DNA of 64,000 nt, taken from the NCBI GenBank assembly GCA_024233625.1, contig JACKPJ010000003.1, forward strand, positions 93,253-157,252, given 5' to 3'. The notes below the pieces were generated by a model. That model was not told where the DNA came from. It was given only the letters and a program-made list of their open reading frames with translations, and made no database searches. The stretch's first letter is position 1. Every line of letters starts with the position of its first letter. This DNA is from Deltaproteobacteria bacterium (GTDB lineage: Bacteria > UBA10199 > DSSB01). Shown here one piece after another: positions 16,645-24,521 of the stretch. The position numbers were made by a program, and so were the translations under genes.

Positions 16645-18384
16645 TTAGGCAATTTCTTCTTTGATTTGCTCGATAAAGTCTTCAACCGCAAGAGCTCCCT
16701 GATCTCCCTTTTTTCTATCTCGCCAAGCGACTTTTTGTTCACTCACTTCTTTATTTCCACATATTAACATATGAGGAACCTTCAGCAACTGAGCCTGGCG
16801 GATTTTATGCCCTAGTTTTTCAGAACTCGTGTCTACTTCAACACGTAAGCCGGCTTGACTCAGCTTTTTTTGAACTTCGAGAGCGTATTCTAATTGCGCA
16901 TCCGCAATCGGTAAAATCTGCACTTGAACGGGGGCTAACCAAGTTGGAAAAGCTCCGGCATAGTGCTCAATTAAAACACCAAAGAAACGTTCCATAGAAC
17001 CCATTAAAGCTCGGTGAATCATGATGGGTTGTTGTTTTTGCCCACTGGAATCCGTATATTGCAACTCAAAACGTTCAGGGTTGTTAAAATCGACCTGTAC
17101 TGTTGAGCATTGCCACATCCGACCAATCGCATCCTTAATTTTAAGGTCAATTTTGGGTCCATAAAAAACCCCCTCACCAGGGTCAATCTCGTAGTCCAAA
17201 TTTTGGGCTTTTAAGGCTCCTTCCAAAGCGGAAGTTGCAATTTCCCAATGCTCGTCACTTCCTACCGATTTTTCAGGGCGAGTCGAAAGATAAAGCTGAA
17301 AATCCTCAAAACCAAAACGATTGAGAAAGTAGCGCGTCAAACGCATGACGTTTTCGACTTCTTCTTGAATCTGATCTTTTCGACAAAAGATATGCGCATC
17401 GTCTTGGGTAAAACCGCGCACACGCAATAAACCATGCAAAGCACCCGATCTCTCAAAGCGATAAACCGTTCCTAATTCGCCATAACGTAGAGGTAAATCA
17501 CGATAACTGCGGGTATGACTTTTATAGATCTGAACATGGAAAGGGCAATTCATGGGTTTGATTTCGTAGGCCTGACCCTCCACATCCATCGGGCTAAACA
17601 TGCTATCCTGATAAAAATCTACGTGACCACTGGTCTTCCAAAGATCCAGTTTGGCCATATGAGGAGAATAAACCGGCTCGTAGCCTTCTTTGAGGTGAAG
17701 TTCACGCCAAAAATTTTCGATGCTTTGACGAATTCGAGCTCCTTTGGGATGCCATAAGATCAAACCGGGACCCAGATCTTCCATGCTGGAAAATAAATCC
17801 AGCTCTTTTCCCAAACGGCGATGGTCGCGAGCTTCCGCTTCTTTCAACAACTCAAGATAAGCTTTGAGTTCCTTTTTTGAAGAAAAAGCGGTTCCGTAAA
17901 TACGTTGCAGCATAGGATTTTTTTCATTCCCACGCCAATAAGCTCCGGCAACGGATAAAAGTTTGAAAGCCTTGATCTCTGAAGTCGATTCAACATGAGG
18001 CCCCCGACAAAGATCAATAAAATCTCCGTGCTGATAATAAGTCACTTTATCGCTATCTGGGATACTCTCCAAAATTTCCAATTTATATTTTTCACCCAAC
18101 TCTTCAAAGCGCTTAACCGCATCACTTTTTGAAACTTCAATTTCTTTAAAATGAAGACCCTCATCGATGATTTCCTGCATTTTTGCTTCAATTTTTTCGA
18201 GATCTTCTGGAGTAAAGGCATGCGAAACATCAAAATCGTAATAAAATCCCGTATCAATAGCAGGACCAATCGCAATTTTTGCTTCAGGATAGAGCTGCTT
18301 CACTGCCGAGGCCATCACATGAGCGGTGGAGTGTCGAAGCCTTTCTAAGGGAGAATAATTTTCGGTCTTTTCTTCTTCAAACAT
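16645..18384 (-). CDS. thrS: Threonyl-tRNA synthetase without TGS domain
   Basis: At 579 residues it is about 60 shorter than the E. coli enzyme because the N-terminal TGS domain is missing. It opens directly in the N2 editing domain with HSTAHVMASAVKQLYP (His18 and His22), followed by the editing-site LCRGPHVES and the catalytic core (motif 2 YRFERSGALHGLLRVRGFTQDDAH, motif 3 PIMIHRALMGSMERFFGVLIEH) and an anticodon-binding domain ending near VEDFIEQIKEE. Catalytic zinc ligands Cys (PMNCPFH) and the two His residues are present. No in-frame coding sequence for TGS lies upstream, where the tRNA-Val gene begins 52 bases away. TGS-less ThrRS forms are known. Confidence 0.95.
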   Translation of the reverse strand: MFEEEKTENYSPLERLRHSTAHVMASAVKQLYPEAKIAIGPAIDTGFYYDFDVSHAFTPEDLEKIEAKMQEIIDEGLHFKEIEVSKSDAVKRFEELGEKYKLEILESIPDSDKVTYYQHGDFIDLCRGPHVESTSEIKAFKLLSVAGAYWRGNEKNPMLQRIYGTAFSSKKELKAYLELLKEAEARDHRRLGKELDLFSSMEDLGPGLILWHPKGARIRQSIENFWRELHLKEGYEPVYSPHMAKLDLWKTSGHVDFYQDSMFSPMDVEGQAYEIKPMNCPFHVQIYKSHTRSYRDLPLRYGELGTVYRFERSGALHGLLRVRGFTQDDAHIFCRKDQIQEEVENVMRLTRYFLNRFGFEDFQLYLSTRPEKSVGSDEHWEIATSALEGALKAQNLDYEIDPGEGVFYGPKIDLKIKDAIGRMWQCSTVQVDFNNPERFELQYTDSSGQKQQPIMIHRALMGSMERFFGVLIEHYAGAFPTWLAPVQVQILPIADAQLEYALEVQKKLSQAGLRVEVDTSSEKLGHKIRQAQLLKVPHMLICGNKEVSEQKVAWRDRKKGDQGALAVEDFIEQIKEEIA

Positions 18385-18436
18385 CTTTATTTGATATTTA
18401 TGATAAGTATTCTGAATATTATTTTGGATTTAAAAA

Positions 18437-18510
18437 TGGGTCCGACAGGACTCGAACCTGTGACCCCATCCATGTCAAGGATGTACTCTAACCACCTGAG
18501 CTACGGACCC
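18437..18510 (-). tRNA. tRNA-Val (GAC)
   Basis: The reverse complement gives a 74-base cloverleaf. Acceptor arms GGGTCCG and CGGACCC pair with discriminator A and no CCA. The anticodon stem CATCC/GGATG encloses TTGACAT, giving anticodon GAC for valine. The T arm carries GGTTCGAGTCC. It lies immediately upstream of thrS on the same strand. Confidence 0.96.
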
Positions 18511-18550
18511 ATTTAATAATCCAATCAAAGAAGAGTCTCAATACACGGCC

Positions 18551-19585
18551 TTATTCCACTAAGTCAATATTTTTGGTCAATATTTTTTGCAAAATTTCCT
18601 CAACTGCTATGTCAGGAGAGAGTTCTTCTCGTTCAATTTTTTCTAATTGCTTTGCAAATAATTGACGTAAGGGTGTGTGCTTCTCAAACCATAAATAAAA
18701 ATATTCCTTTAAAAGCTCTTTAAAATATTGCTCACGTGATTTTTTGAAACGTGCATCCGAATCAATTTTCTTTTTATTTTGCTGGAGAAACTTTTGATGT
18801 TTTTGAATAAGACGGAGTAATTCGGCAATTCCCTCACCTTGATGAGCTTGAGTTAAAGTGATGGGGGGACTCCAACTGAGCTTTTGCCCTAAGTCTAACA
18901 TGGTTCGAATTTGTGCGACTCTTTTAGGAGCTTCAGGCCGATCGGCTTTGTTGATCACAAAAATATCGGCCATCTCCATCAAACCCGCTTTGAGGCTCTG
19001 CACAGTATCGCCGGATTCTGGGGTCAAGACAACGAGTGTGGTCTCGGCTAAACTGACAATTTCGCACTCGGACTGCCCAACTCCAACCGTCTCTAAGATC
19101 ACCCAATCAAAACCAAAGGATTCCATTAGTTTTGCCACAGCTTCGGCATGAAGCGAAAGCCCTCCATGATGTCCGCGACTGCCTAAACTCCGCACAAAAA
19201 CTTTAGAATCCTGCGTGTGCTCCTGCATACGGATGCGATCCCCTAAAAGCGCGCCTCCGCTAATCGGAGAACTCGGATCCACCGCAACCACACCAACACT
19301 TTCTCCTTTTTTGCGAATTTCATGAATGAGAGCATTGACTAAAGTCGATTTCCCGGCTCCTGGAGGTCCGGTAATTCCTAAAACTTGGGCATGATTTTCT
19401 AAAAAACTCGCTTTGATGCTACCTGAATCGGATAAATTTTTTGATTTTTTTTTATAGGCTTGAATGGTCGCAAAAATATCTGATTTTTCTTCAGGGTGGG
19501 CTTCCAGATAGGAAATTAAACGACTAAGCGCAAGACGATTACCCTGAACAAATGCCTCAATAAGCTGATAAAGTTTTTTTTGCAT
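18551..19585 (-). CDS. MeaB/ArgK-type GTPase (methylmalonyl-CoA mutase chaperone family)
   Basis: A cytoplasmic G3E-type GTPase. I take the start MQKKLYQLIEAFVQGNRLA at 19585 (344 residues, family length about 330); a longer start at 19621 adds 12 uncharacteristic residues. Signatures are the Walker A GITGPPGAGKSTLVNAL, the MeaB segment VDPSSPISGGALLGDRIRM, HGGLSLHA, the G3 region ETVGVGQSE and the specificity motif NKADRPEA. MeaB protects adenosylcobalamin-dependent acyl-CoA mutases and gates cofactor loading. No mutase gene is in this window, so its client is elsewhere. A B12/radical-SAM gene lies about 0.7 kb further on. Confidence 0.92.
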   Translation of the reverse strand: MQKKLYQLIEAFVQGNRLALSRLISYLEAHPEEKSDIFATIQAYKKKSKNLSDSGSIKASFLENHAQVLGITGPPGAGKSTLVNALIHEIRKKGESVGVVAVDPSSPISGGALLGDRIRMQEHTQDSKVFVRSLGSRGHHGGLSLHAEAVAKLMESFGFDWVILETVGVGQSECEIVSLAETTLVVLTPESGDTVQSLKAGLMEMADIFVINKADRPEAPKRVAQIRTMLDLGQKLSWSPPITLTQAHQGEGIAELLRLIQKHQKFLQQNKKKIDSDARFKKSREQYFKELLKEYFYLWFEKHTPLRQLFAKQLEKIEREELSPDIAVEEILQKILTKNIDLVE

Positions 19586-19627
19586 GCCTGAACTTATAGA
19601 CAAGACGGAGTGAAATTTCACTACAAA

Positions 19628-19655
19628 AAAAGGCCCTCTCGAAAAAGGGCCTTTT
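19628..19655 (-). terminator. Intrinsic terminator
   Basis: A perfect nine-base stem AAAAGGCCC (19628-19636) and GGGCCTTTT (19647-19655) encloses a ten-base loop. On the reverse strand it is followed by a T run, so it ends transcription of the 152-residue protein gene. The A run on the other side makes it potentially bidirectional. Confidence 0.85.
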
Positions 19656-19710
19656 AAAAACGCTATTAAAGCGTATTGGACAAGATAAAATCAATCAAAG
19701 CAATGAATGA

Positions 19711-20169
19711 TTATAAACTGAATTCGTTATTTGCCATATCTGTTGCTGCACGGGCATTTTTGGGGCCCTCTTCAGCTTTTGATGGGCCATGGAGTTCATC
19801 ATTAACTGATTTATTAGTGGCTTCTTGAAGCTGCTGAGTCAGGGCTTTAGCTGTTTCATTAAGCTGGTCAGTTGCTTCATTCGACCCACTCGAACCACCC
19901 ACTCCTCCAAAAGCTTGGTTAAAAAGTCCGTCAACCATCTGTTGCTTTAGTCCATCAGCCATCTTGTCCATGGCTTCTTGTTGCGGATCACTTTTATTTC
20001 CTTTTGCTCCCTCTGCGCCTTTTTTATCTGCTTGATCTGCACCTTTACTTTGATTAGCTTGCTCTTTAACTTTATCGAGTTGATCGGCTCCTGCTTTTTG
20101 TGTTTCACCAACTTGCTGACCTACCTGTTGAAGTTGTCCTAATTGTGACATACCGCCTACCATAGTCAT
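19711..20169 (-). CDS. Low-complexity Gln/Ala/Lys-rich protein of unknown function
   Basis: The ATG at 20169 is preceded by GGAGGA, so I prefer it to an in-frame TTG at 20184. The 152-residue product has no cysteine, no signal peptide and no membrane segment. It begins MTMVGGMSQLGQLQQVGQQVG, has a charged middle rich in Gln, Lys, Ala and Gly, and a short helical stretch LNETAKALTQQLQEATNKSVNDE near the end. The make-up resembles disordered secreted substrates of specialised secretion systems, but no secretion genes are in the window and I do not assign a function. It has its own strong terminator and is a single-gene unit. Confidence 0.6.
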   Translation of the reverse strand: MTMVGGMSQLGQLQQVGQQVGETQKAGADQLDKVKEQANQSKGADQADKKGAEGAKGNKSDPQQEAMDKMADGLKQQMVDGLFNQAFGGVGGSSGSNEATDQLNETAKALTQQLQEATNKSVNDELHGPSKAEEGPKNARAATDMANNEFSL

Positions 20170-20307
20170 AGATAAATCCTCCAAAATGAAATTTGTTAAC
20201 CTATATTATAATTTATTTAGAGTTCTTAAAATAAATTTAAAAAAACTTCTAACGTAGATTTTATCGGCAAAAGCCTCTCTTAAAGTTGTTCTTTGAAAAA
20301 AAAATCT

Positions 20308-21642
20308 CTACCAAGCTAAAAAAGCTTCAATTTCCTTTTGCTTCTCTTCAAATTTCCAAAAAAGCTCATGAAATTTTGTTAAAATAGATTCGTATCGCTC
20401 TGGTGAAATGTTTTTATTTAAATAAGGATATTTTTTCGTACTATAATTGGGAAAATGAACACATTCTCTTAATATACCAAAATCCATATCATCCCTTGCC
20501 CAACCTTGTTTTTTTGCATAATCCCATAAATCGGTCCCTGGCCATGGGATGGCATTATTGAACTCGACACTAAATAGTTTATCAACATTTCTCTCAATAA
20601 ATTCATAAGTTGCTATCAAATCTGACTCTGTCTCTAATGGGTGTCCAATGAGAATCGAACAAGAGGTATAAAACCCATTATCATAAAGAATATCAATGGC
20701 TTTCTGATTATCATCCATCCCACATCCTGGTTTGATTTCTGAAAAAACTTTTGAACTTCCAGACTCTGCACCAAACTCCACATATTTCATATTCATCTTT
20801 TTGAGACTCTGAACAACTTCTTTATCTAATAAATTCGCTCTAACCCAACATGAAAAATCAAATTCTTGATCAAGACCTTCTGCATGAACGCGCTCAGCTA
20901 TCTCATGCGTTCTTTTTTTATTCACGATATACAAATCATCAAATATCCTCACCTTTCTTGGGTTGGGCTTGACTTCTTTAATTTGTTTGATTTCCTCTAT
21001 GACATATTCGGCTGAATGCATCCGATATCCCTCTGAAACATGAGGAATCACACAAAAGCTACATGTATAAGGACAGCCTCTTGAAGTCATCATGTAAGTA
21101 TATGGATATTTAATCCCAAAAAGCCTACGATCTGGAGCCGGAATTTCGTCTAAGTTACTAATTCCTTTACGAAAACCTGTAAAAACGGTTTCTGCGCCTT
21201 CGTGATATGTAATACCTTTTATTTGACTCAACCATGAGGAATCTAATTTTTGGTGCTTATTATATAAGGATAATAACTCAAAAAATGTTTCTTCCCCCTC
21301 TCCAATCACAGCAACATCGAAAACTTTTGGCAAGACATGAGGAAGTGAGGTGACATGCACACCTCCAATGATAATCATTGGGTTCCACAATTTACGAGCA
21401 CGCATTGCCAAATGAATTGCATGTTGAAAATTCTCTGTAATCGAAGAAATTCCAAGGATATCAGGTCGTTCTTTTGCTAATTTTTCAAATTTATCTTCGA
21501 TCAAGACTTCGCACTCTAAACCTTTTTTCTCCAAATATCCACTTAGATAGAGTAAAGCCAAATTTGGCATTGTCGTTTTTATTTTAATCTCATAAGGATT
21601 AAAAAAGTCTTCTCGTATCGCAGTTATCAAACCAACTTTCAT
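20308..21642 (-). CDS. B12-binding-type radical SAM protein
   Basis: The start MKVGLITAIREDFF (21642) is taken over an upstream in-frame start; the product has 444 residues. The N-terminal Rossmann-like cobalamin-binding-type domain runs to about residue 145 (LGISSITENFQHA, IIIGGVHVTSLP, VAVIGEGEETFFELL) but lacks the DxHxxG motif, as many class B members do. The radical SAM core starts with SRGCPYTCSFCVIPHV, giving the CxxxCxxC cluster ligands, with later core strands RIFDDLYIVN and EFGAESGSSKVF. The C-terminal part is a helical tail. Related proteins methylate or rearrange carbon skeletons (hopanoid, chlorophyll, natural-product enzymes). The substrate here is unknown; aldolase-like and methyltransferase genes nearby suggest a small-molecule pathway. 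Confidence 0.85.
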   Translation of the reverse strand: MKVGLITAIREDFFNPYEIKIKTTMPNLALLYLSGYLEKKGLECEVLIEDKFEKLAKERPDILGISSITENFQHAIHLAMRARKLWNPMIIIGGVHVTSLPHVLPKVFDVAVIGEGEETFFELLSLYNKHQKLDSSWLSQIKGITYHEGAETVFTGFRKGISNLDEIPAPDRRLFGIKYPYTYMMTSRGCPYTCSFCVIPHVSEGYRMHSAEYVIEEIKQIKEVKPNPRKVRIFDDLYIVNKKRTHEIAERVHAEGLDQEFDFSCWVRANLLDKEVVQSLKKMNMKYVEFGAESGSSKVFSEIKPGCGMDDNQKAIDILYDNGFYTSCSILIGHPLETESDLIATYEFIERNVDKLFSVEFNNAIPWPGTDLWDYAKKQGWARDDMDFGILRECVHFPNYSTKKYPYLNKNISPERYESILTKFHELFWKFEEKQKEIEAFLAW

Positions 21643-21939
21643 AAAATAACCAAACTCCTCCAAAATTTAATACAGCCTAACTATTTTTGTTATAATATAT
21701 TTTTATAAGTATTCATATGAATTATAACACGATGATAAAAATCGCGTATGATTTCTAATTTTCGTATTTTCTGGACAAAGAGTTATTAAAAAAACTTTTT
21801 TTTCAAAAAACAACTTTTCATCAAATCAACACCGATAATTTAATTGTAAGTACCCTAGAGGGACTTCACGATAACCTAACAAATTGATTTATAAAATTAA
21901 AAAAGATACCAAAATAAAATTTTAAAAAAGGAGTTAACG
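21643..21939. other. Divergent AT-rich intergenic region
   Basis: This gap of 297 bases separates the divergent radical-SAM gene from the membrane-protein gene. It is strongly AT-rich with many A and T runs and no coding potential. Promoters for both directions must lie here, but no convincing -35/-10 pair could be chosen among the many AT-rich hexamers. Confidence 0.4.
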
Positions 21940-22362
21940 ATGATTGGATTTGTTGGAGCTGTCATTATTGCCGCAGTTGTTGCTGTAGTTGTTGCTGTAG
22001 TTGCCGCCGTCGGTGCATCTATAACTGCTAGTAAAACAGCGGATGCAAATAAATACGCAGCCGATCAAGCGAGACAAGCTAAGGAAACCCAAGCTAAAGA
22101 AAAAACCAAACGCGCTGAAATCAGAGCTCAAAACAAACTCGACCGCATGGAAGCTCGTCAAAATAATTATAATTCCATGGAAAACCAACATCGTGATACG
22201 ACAGAGAGGTTATTAGCCATCGATTCTGCTGCCCAACAACTGTGGGCGCAAGATAGCTCGTGGAGCAGCGGTGTTTATGAAGCAAATTGGGATTATGGTT
22301 TCGAGAATGACTATAGCCAAGGAGCAAATAGCGGTAATGATTCAAGCACAAACAAAGCTTAA
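21940..22362 (+). CDS. Small membrane-anchored coiled-coil protein
   Basis: A 140-residue protein with an AAAAAAGGAG Shine-Dalgarno sequence. Residues 2-25 form a very hydrophobic Val/Ala segment (a membrane anchor or uncleaved signal), followed by a highly charged helix with Ala/Lys/Gln/Glu repeats (SKTADANKYAADQARQAKE and onward to about residue 85) that should form a coiled coil. The C-terminal 50 residues are acidic and Asn/Ser/Trp-containing (WAQDSSWSSGVYEANWDYGF). I recognise no family. It ends in a strong terminator and is thus a separate unit from the next gene. Confidence 0.65.
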   Translation: MIGFVGAVIIAAVVAVVVAVVAAVGASITASKTADANKYAADQARQAKETQAKEKTKRAEIRAQNKLDRMEARQNNYNSMENQHRDTTERLLAIDSAAQQLWAQDSSWSSGVYEANWDYGFENDYSQGANSGNDSSTNKA

Positions 22363-22426
22363 TAATTAGTGCACAAACTATCATTTATCTTTTGAAAAAA
22401 TTGAAATATTTTTCAAATCTATTGAG

Positions 22427-22474
22427 AACAATAAGAAGGCCTTGAATCAAAGCATCTTCTTATTGTTTTTTTTT
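22427..22474 (+). terminator. Intrinsic terminator
   Basis: A perfect 12-base stem, AACAATAAGAAG (22427-22438) and CTTCTTATTGTT (22456-22467), is followed by a long T run. It terminates the preceding membrane-protein gene. Confidence 0.85.
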
Positions 22475-22552
22475 ACCAAAAATACTACTAACAAAACATG
22501 TACTTTTATAATTTTTTGAAAATAGTAACAGTGATACCTAAGGAGAGTTGAA

Positions 22553-23416
22553 ATGGCAGATGAAGCGTATTTAATCAAAGTTAATCTAAAAGCCATGGAT
22601 TATATTTGGTCACAAGTTCCAAAAGAAGTCAAAGATGGTAAAGAATATGTCGTTTATGAAAAAGACGATCTACCTTTTCTCTATTATTCTGGTTTAGTCG
22701 ACACCGAACGGGTTTCACTTGAAGAATGGAAAAAAACCTTTGAAGAATGTTTAGGAGAGGATAACCGCTATTGGGTTGATTATGAAAAAATGATCTCGCT
22801 GGGAAAGTATCGATACCATAAAGTGGTTAATGATCCGTTTGACCCTTTAAAAATGCGCGTTGGAAAATATCCTTTGGAAAGGCTATGGGCTGTGTTTGAA
22901 AGCTCTGTCATTCCTTCATGCTCTCTTCCTAAAGCCTTCCTAAAGAATATTTTTGACTCAATGATCAAAGGTGGAAAAACTGCTGAAGAAACTTTTTCCC
23001 AAGAAATAAAAAAGGCCAAAGAGAAAGCTAAAGAAGAAGGAAATGATTTTGAAATGCCGGAACTTGATTCGGCCCAGGTGTTCTTGGAGGGAGGTAAACA
23101 ATATATTAATGTCACTAGGCAACATCTCCTTCGGATTAAAGAAATGCTCGACACATACCCCTCTCCCAGGCGCAAGCTCCAAGTTGGTGTCCACGAACTT
23201 CGTGCAGAACGGCTTCAAAAACTTGCAGACATTGCTATTAACCGAGAGAAAAGTGGTTTCGAAGGAGGAAAAGACTTTCGTGAAGAAACGAAAAAGTCTC
23301 TTAAAGATATGTTAGTCAAAGCCTCCGAAAATAAAAATGCGGGTCGCCAACCAACAGGAGAGTCTTTTAACATTGCAGATCTTCAAAAAAGCAAACGCCC
23401 TCCTACTAAATTTTAA
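22553..23416 (+). CDS. Charged cytoplasmic protein of unknown function
   Basis: The 287-residue product has an AAGGAGAG ribosome-binding site, no signal peptide and no membrane segment. It is rich in Lys and Glu. The first half is mixed alpha/beta with several aromatic clusters (AMDYIWSQVPKEVKDG, YWVDYEKMISLGKYRYHKVV); the middle (about 145-170) is a charged helix (FSQEIKKAKEKAKEEGNDFE); the last 60 residues are basic and probably flexible. No family or catalytic motif is recognised. It lies 45 bases upstream of the first aldolase-like gene on the same strand, which suggests a shared transcript and a role connected with that pair. Confidence 0.65.
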   Translation: MADEAYLIKVNLKAMDYIWSQVPKEVKDGKEYVVYEKDDLPFLYYSGLVDTERVSLEEWKKTFEECLGEDNRYWVDYEKMISLGKYRYHKVVNDPFDPLKMRVGKYPLERLWAVFESSVIPSCSLPKAFLKNIFDSMIKGGKTAEETFSQEIKKAKEKAKEEGNDFEMPELDSAQVFLEGGKQYINVTRQHLLRIKEMLDTYPSPRRKLQVGVHELRAERLQKLADIAINREKSGFEGGKDFREETKKSLKDMLVKASENKNAGRQPTGESFNIADLQKSKRPPTKF

Positions 23417-23461
23417 CCTCATTAAAAAATTTTTAATTAAAATCTAGTTAAAGGCTTAAAA

Positions 23462-24502
23462 ATGGAGCTTGTAGAACCTAAAATTCTTGATGTAACAATA
23501 AGAGATGGGTCTTACCTAGTCGATCATAATATTAGCATTGATTTTACCCAAAAATTAGCACGGGGATTAACAGAAAGTGGAATTCGCTATGCTGAAATCT
23601 GTCATGGCGCAGGGATTGGTGGCGGTATGGTTGGGTACTCTTCCTTAGCCGATGACGATGAGCTCATGGAAGCCGCACTAGGAGCTGCACCCAATCTGAA
23701 ACTCAGTGCGTTTATTCCTGCAAATGATAAATGCATTCCCCTCATACCTGGATTATCAAATTTTTTTGAAATGGGTCGTATTGGAGTTAATATAGACTCT
23801 ATCCCCTCCATTGAGAAAATTGTCAAAAAACTAATAAAATACAAAAAAACCATTTCCGTACAACTGGTGCGTACACACGCCAAAAGCCCAGAATTTGCGG
23901 CGACTGCCGCGAAACAAGCTCAAGAAATAGGAGCAGATATCGTCTATATTGTGGATAGTTTTGGAAGCATGGCACCTCAAGAGGTCAAGCTCTATATCGA
24001 AGCTTTAAAGTCAGAAATTAACGTAGAGATTGGCTTTCATGGACATAATCACACAGGACTAGCTGTTCCAAATGCCATTGCAGCTTGGGAAGCAGGAGCT
24101 TCTTGGATCGATGCCAGCCTAATGGGAGTTGGCAGAGCTCCAGGAAATACTGTATTAGAAGCTTTGGTCTTACTTTTACAAGAAAAAGGGAGTCGTCAAG
24201 ACATTAAACTGAATAAGCTTTGTGAAACGACTTTATCGACAGTTCTTCCTTTCTTTCAAGAAGCTCCAAAAATCACTCTTAGAAATTTATTCTGCGCAAA
24301 AGAAAAAATTGATTTTGTTAACGAAAGTGTCTTGGATTTAATGGCCAACGTTCTCATGCAACCTATTTCAGAGTTTATTTCTAACTTACGACAAAACATC
24401 GGCGATAAGGTCCAACTTGAGGAAAAAGATATTCGACACTATCTAAAAGAACAAGGACACAATTACGATAAATTGATTGGCGCAATAAACAGTAACGCAT
24501 AA
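23462..24502 (+). CDS. DRE-TIM metallolyase, 4-hydroxy-2-oxovalerate aldolase-like
   Basis: A 346-residue HMGL-like TIM-barrel protein. It has the family's LDVTIRDGSY start with Arg14 and the metal ligand Asp15, the strand YAEICHGAGIG, VYIVDSFGSM (Asp165) and the metal-binding FHGHNHTG with His193 and His195, then IDASLMGVGRAPGNTVLEA. The C-terminal helical region (about 250-346) resembles the communication domain of BphI-type 4-hydroxy-2-oxoacid aldolases. The aldolase's catalytic His after RDGS is Tyr18 here, so the exact reaction (aldol cleavage or condensation of a 2-oxoacid) is uncertain. No acylating aldehyde dehydrogenase partner is nearby. A second paralog follows 20 bases downstream. 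Confidence 0.85.
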   Translation: MELVEPKILDVTIRDGSYLVDHNISIDFTQKLARGLTESGIRYAEICHGAGIGGGMVGYSSLADDDELMEAALGAAPNLKLSAFIPANDKCIPLIPGLSNFFEMGRIGVNIDSIPSIEKIVKKLIKYKKTISVQLVRTHAKSPEFAATAAKQAQEIGADIVYIVDSFGSMAPQEVKLYIEALKSEINVEIGFHGHNHTGLAVPNAIAAWEAGASWIDASLMGVGRAPGNTVLEALVLLLQEKGSRQDIKLNKLCETTLSTVLPFFQEAPKITLRNLFCAKEKIDFVNESVLDLMANVLMQPISEFISNLRQNIGDKVQLEEKDIRHYLKEQGHNYDKLIGAINSNA

Positions 24503-24521
24503 TATATTTTAAGGACTCGAT

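Noticed and set aside
19711..20169. Type III secretion substrate
   Set aside because: Composition alone suggests it; no secretion genes or chaperone are in the window.
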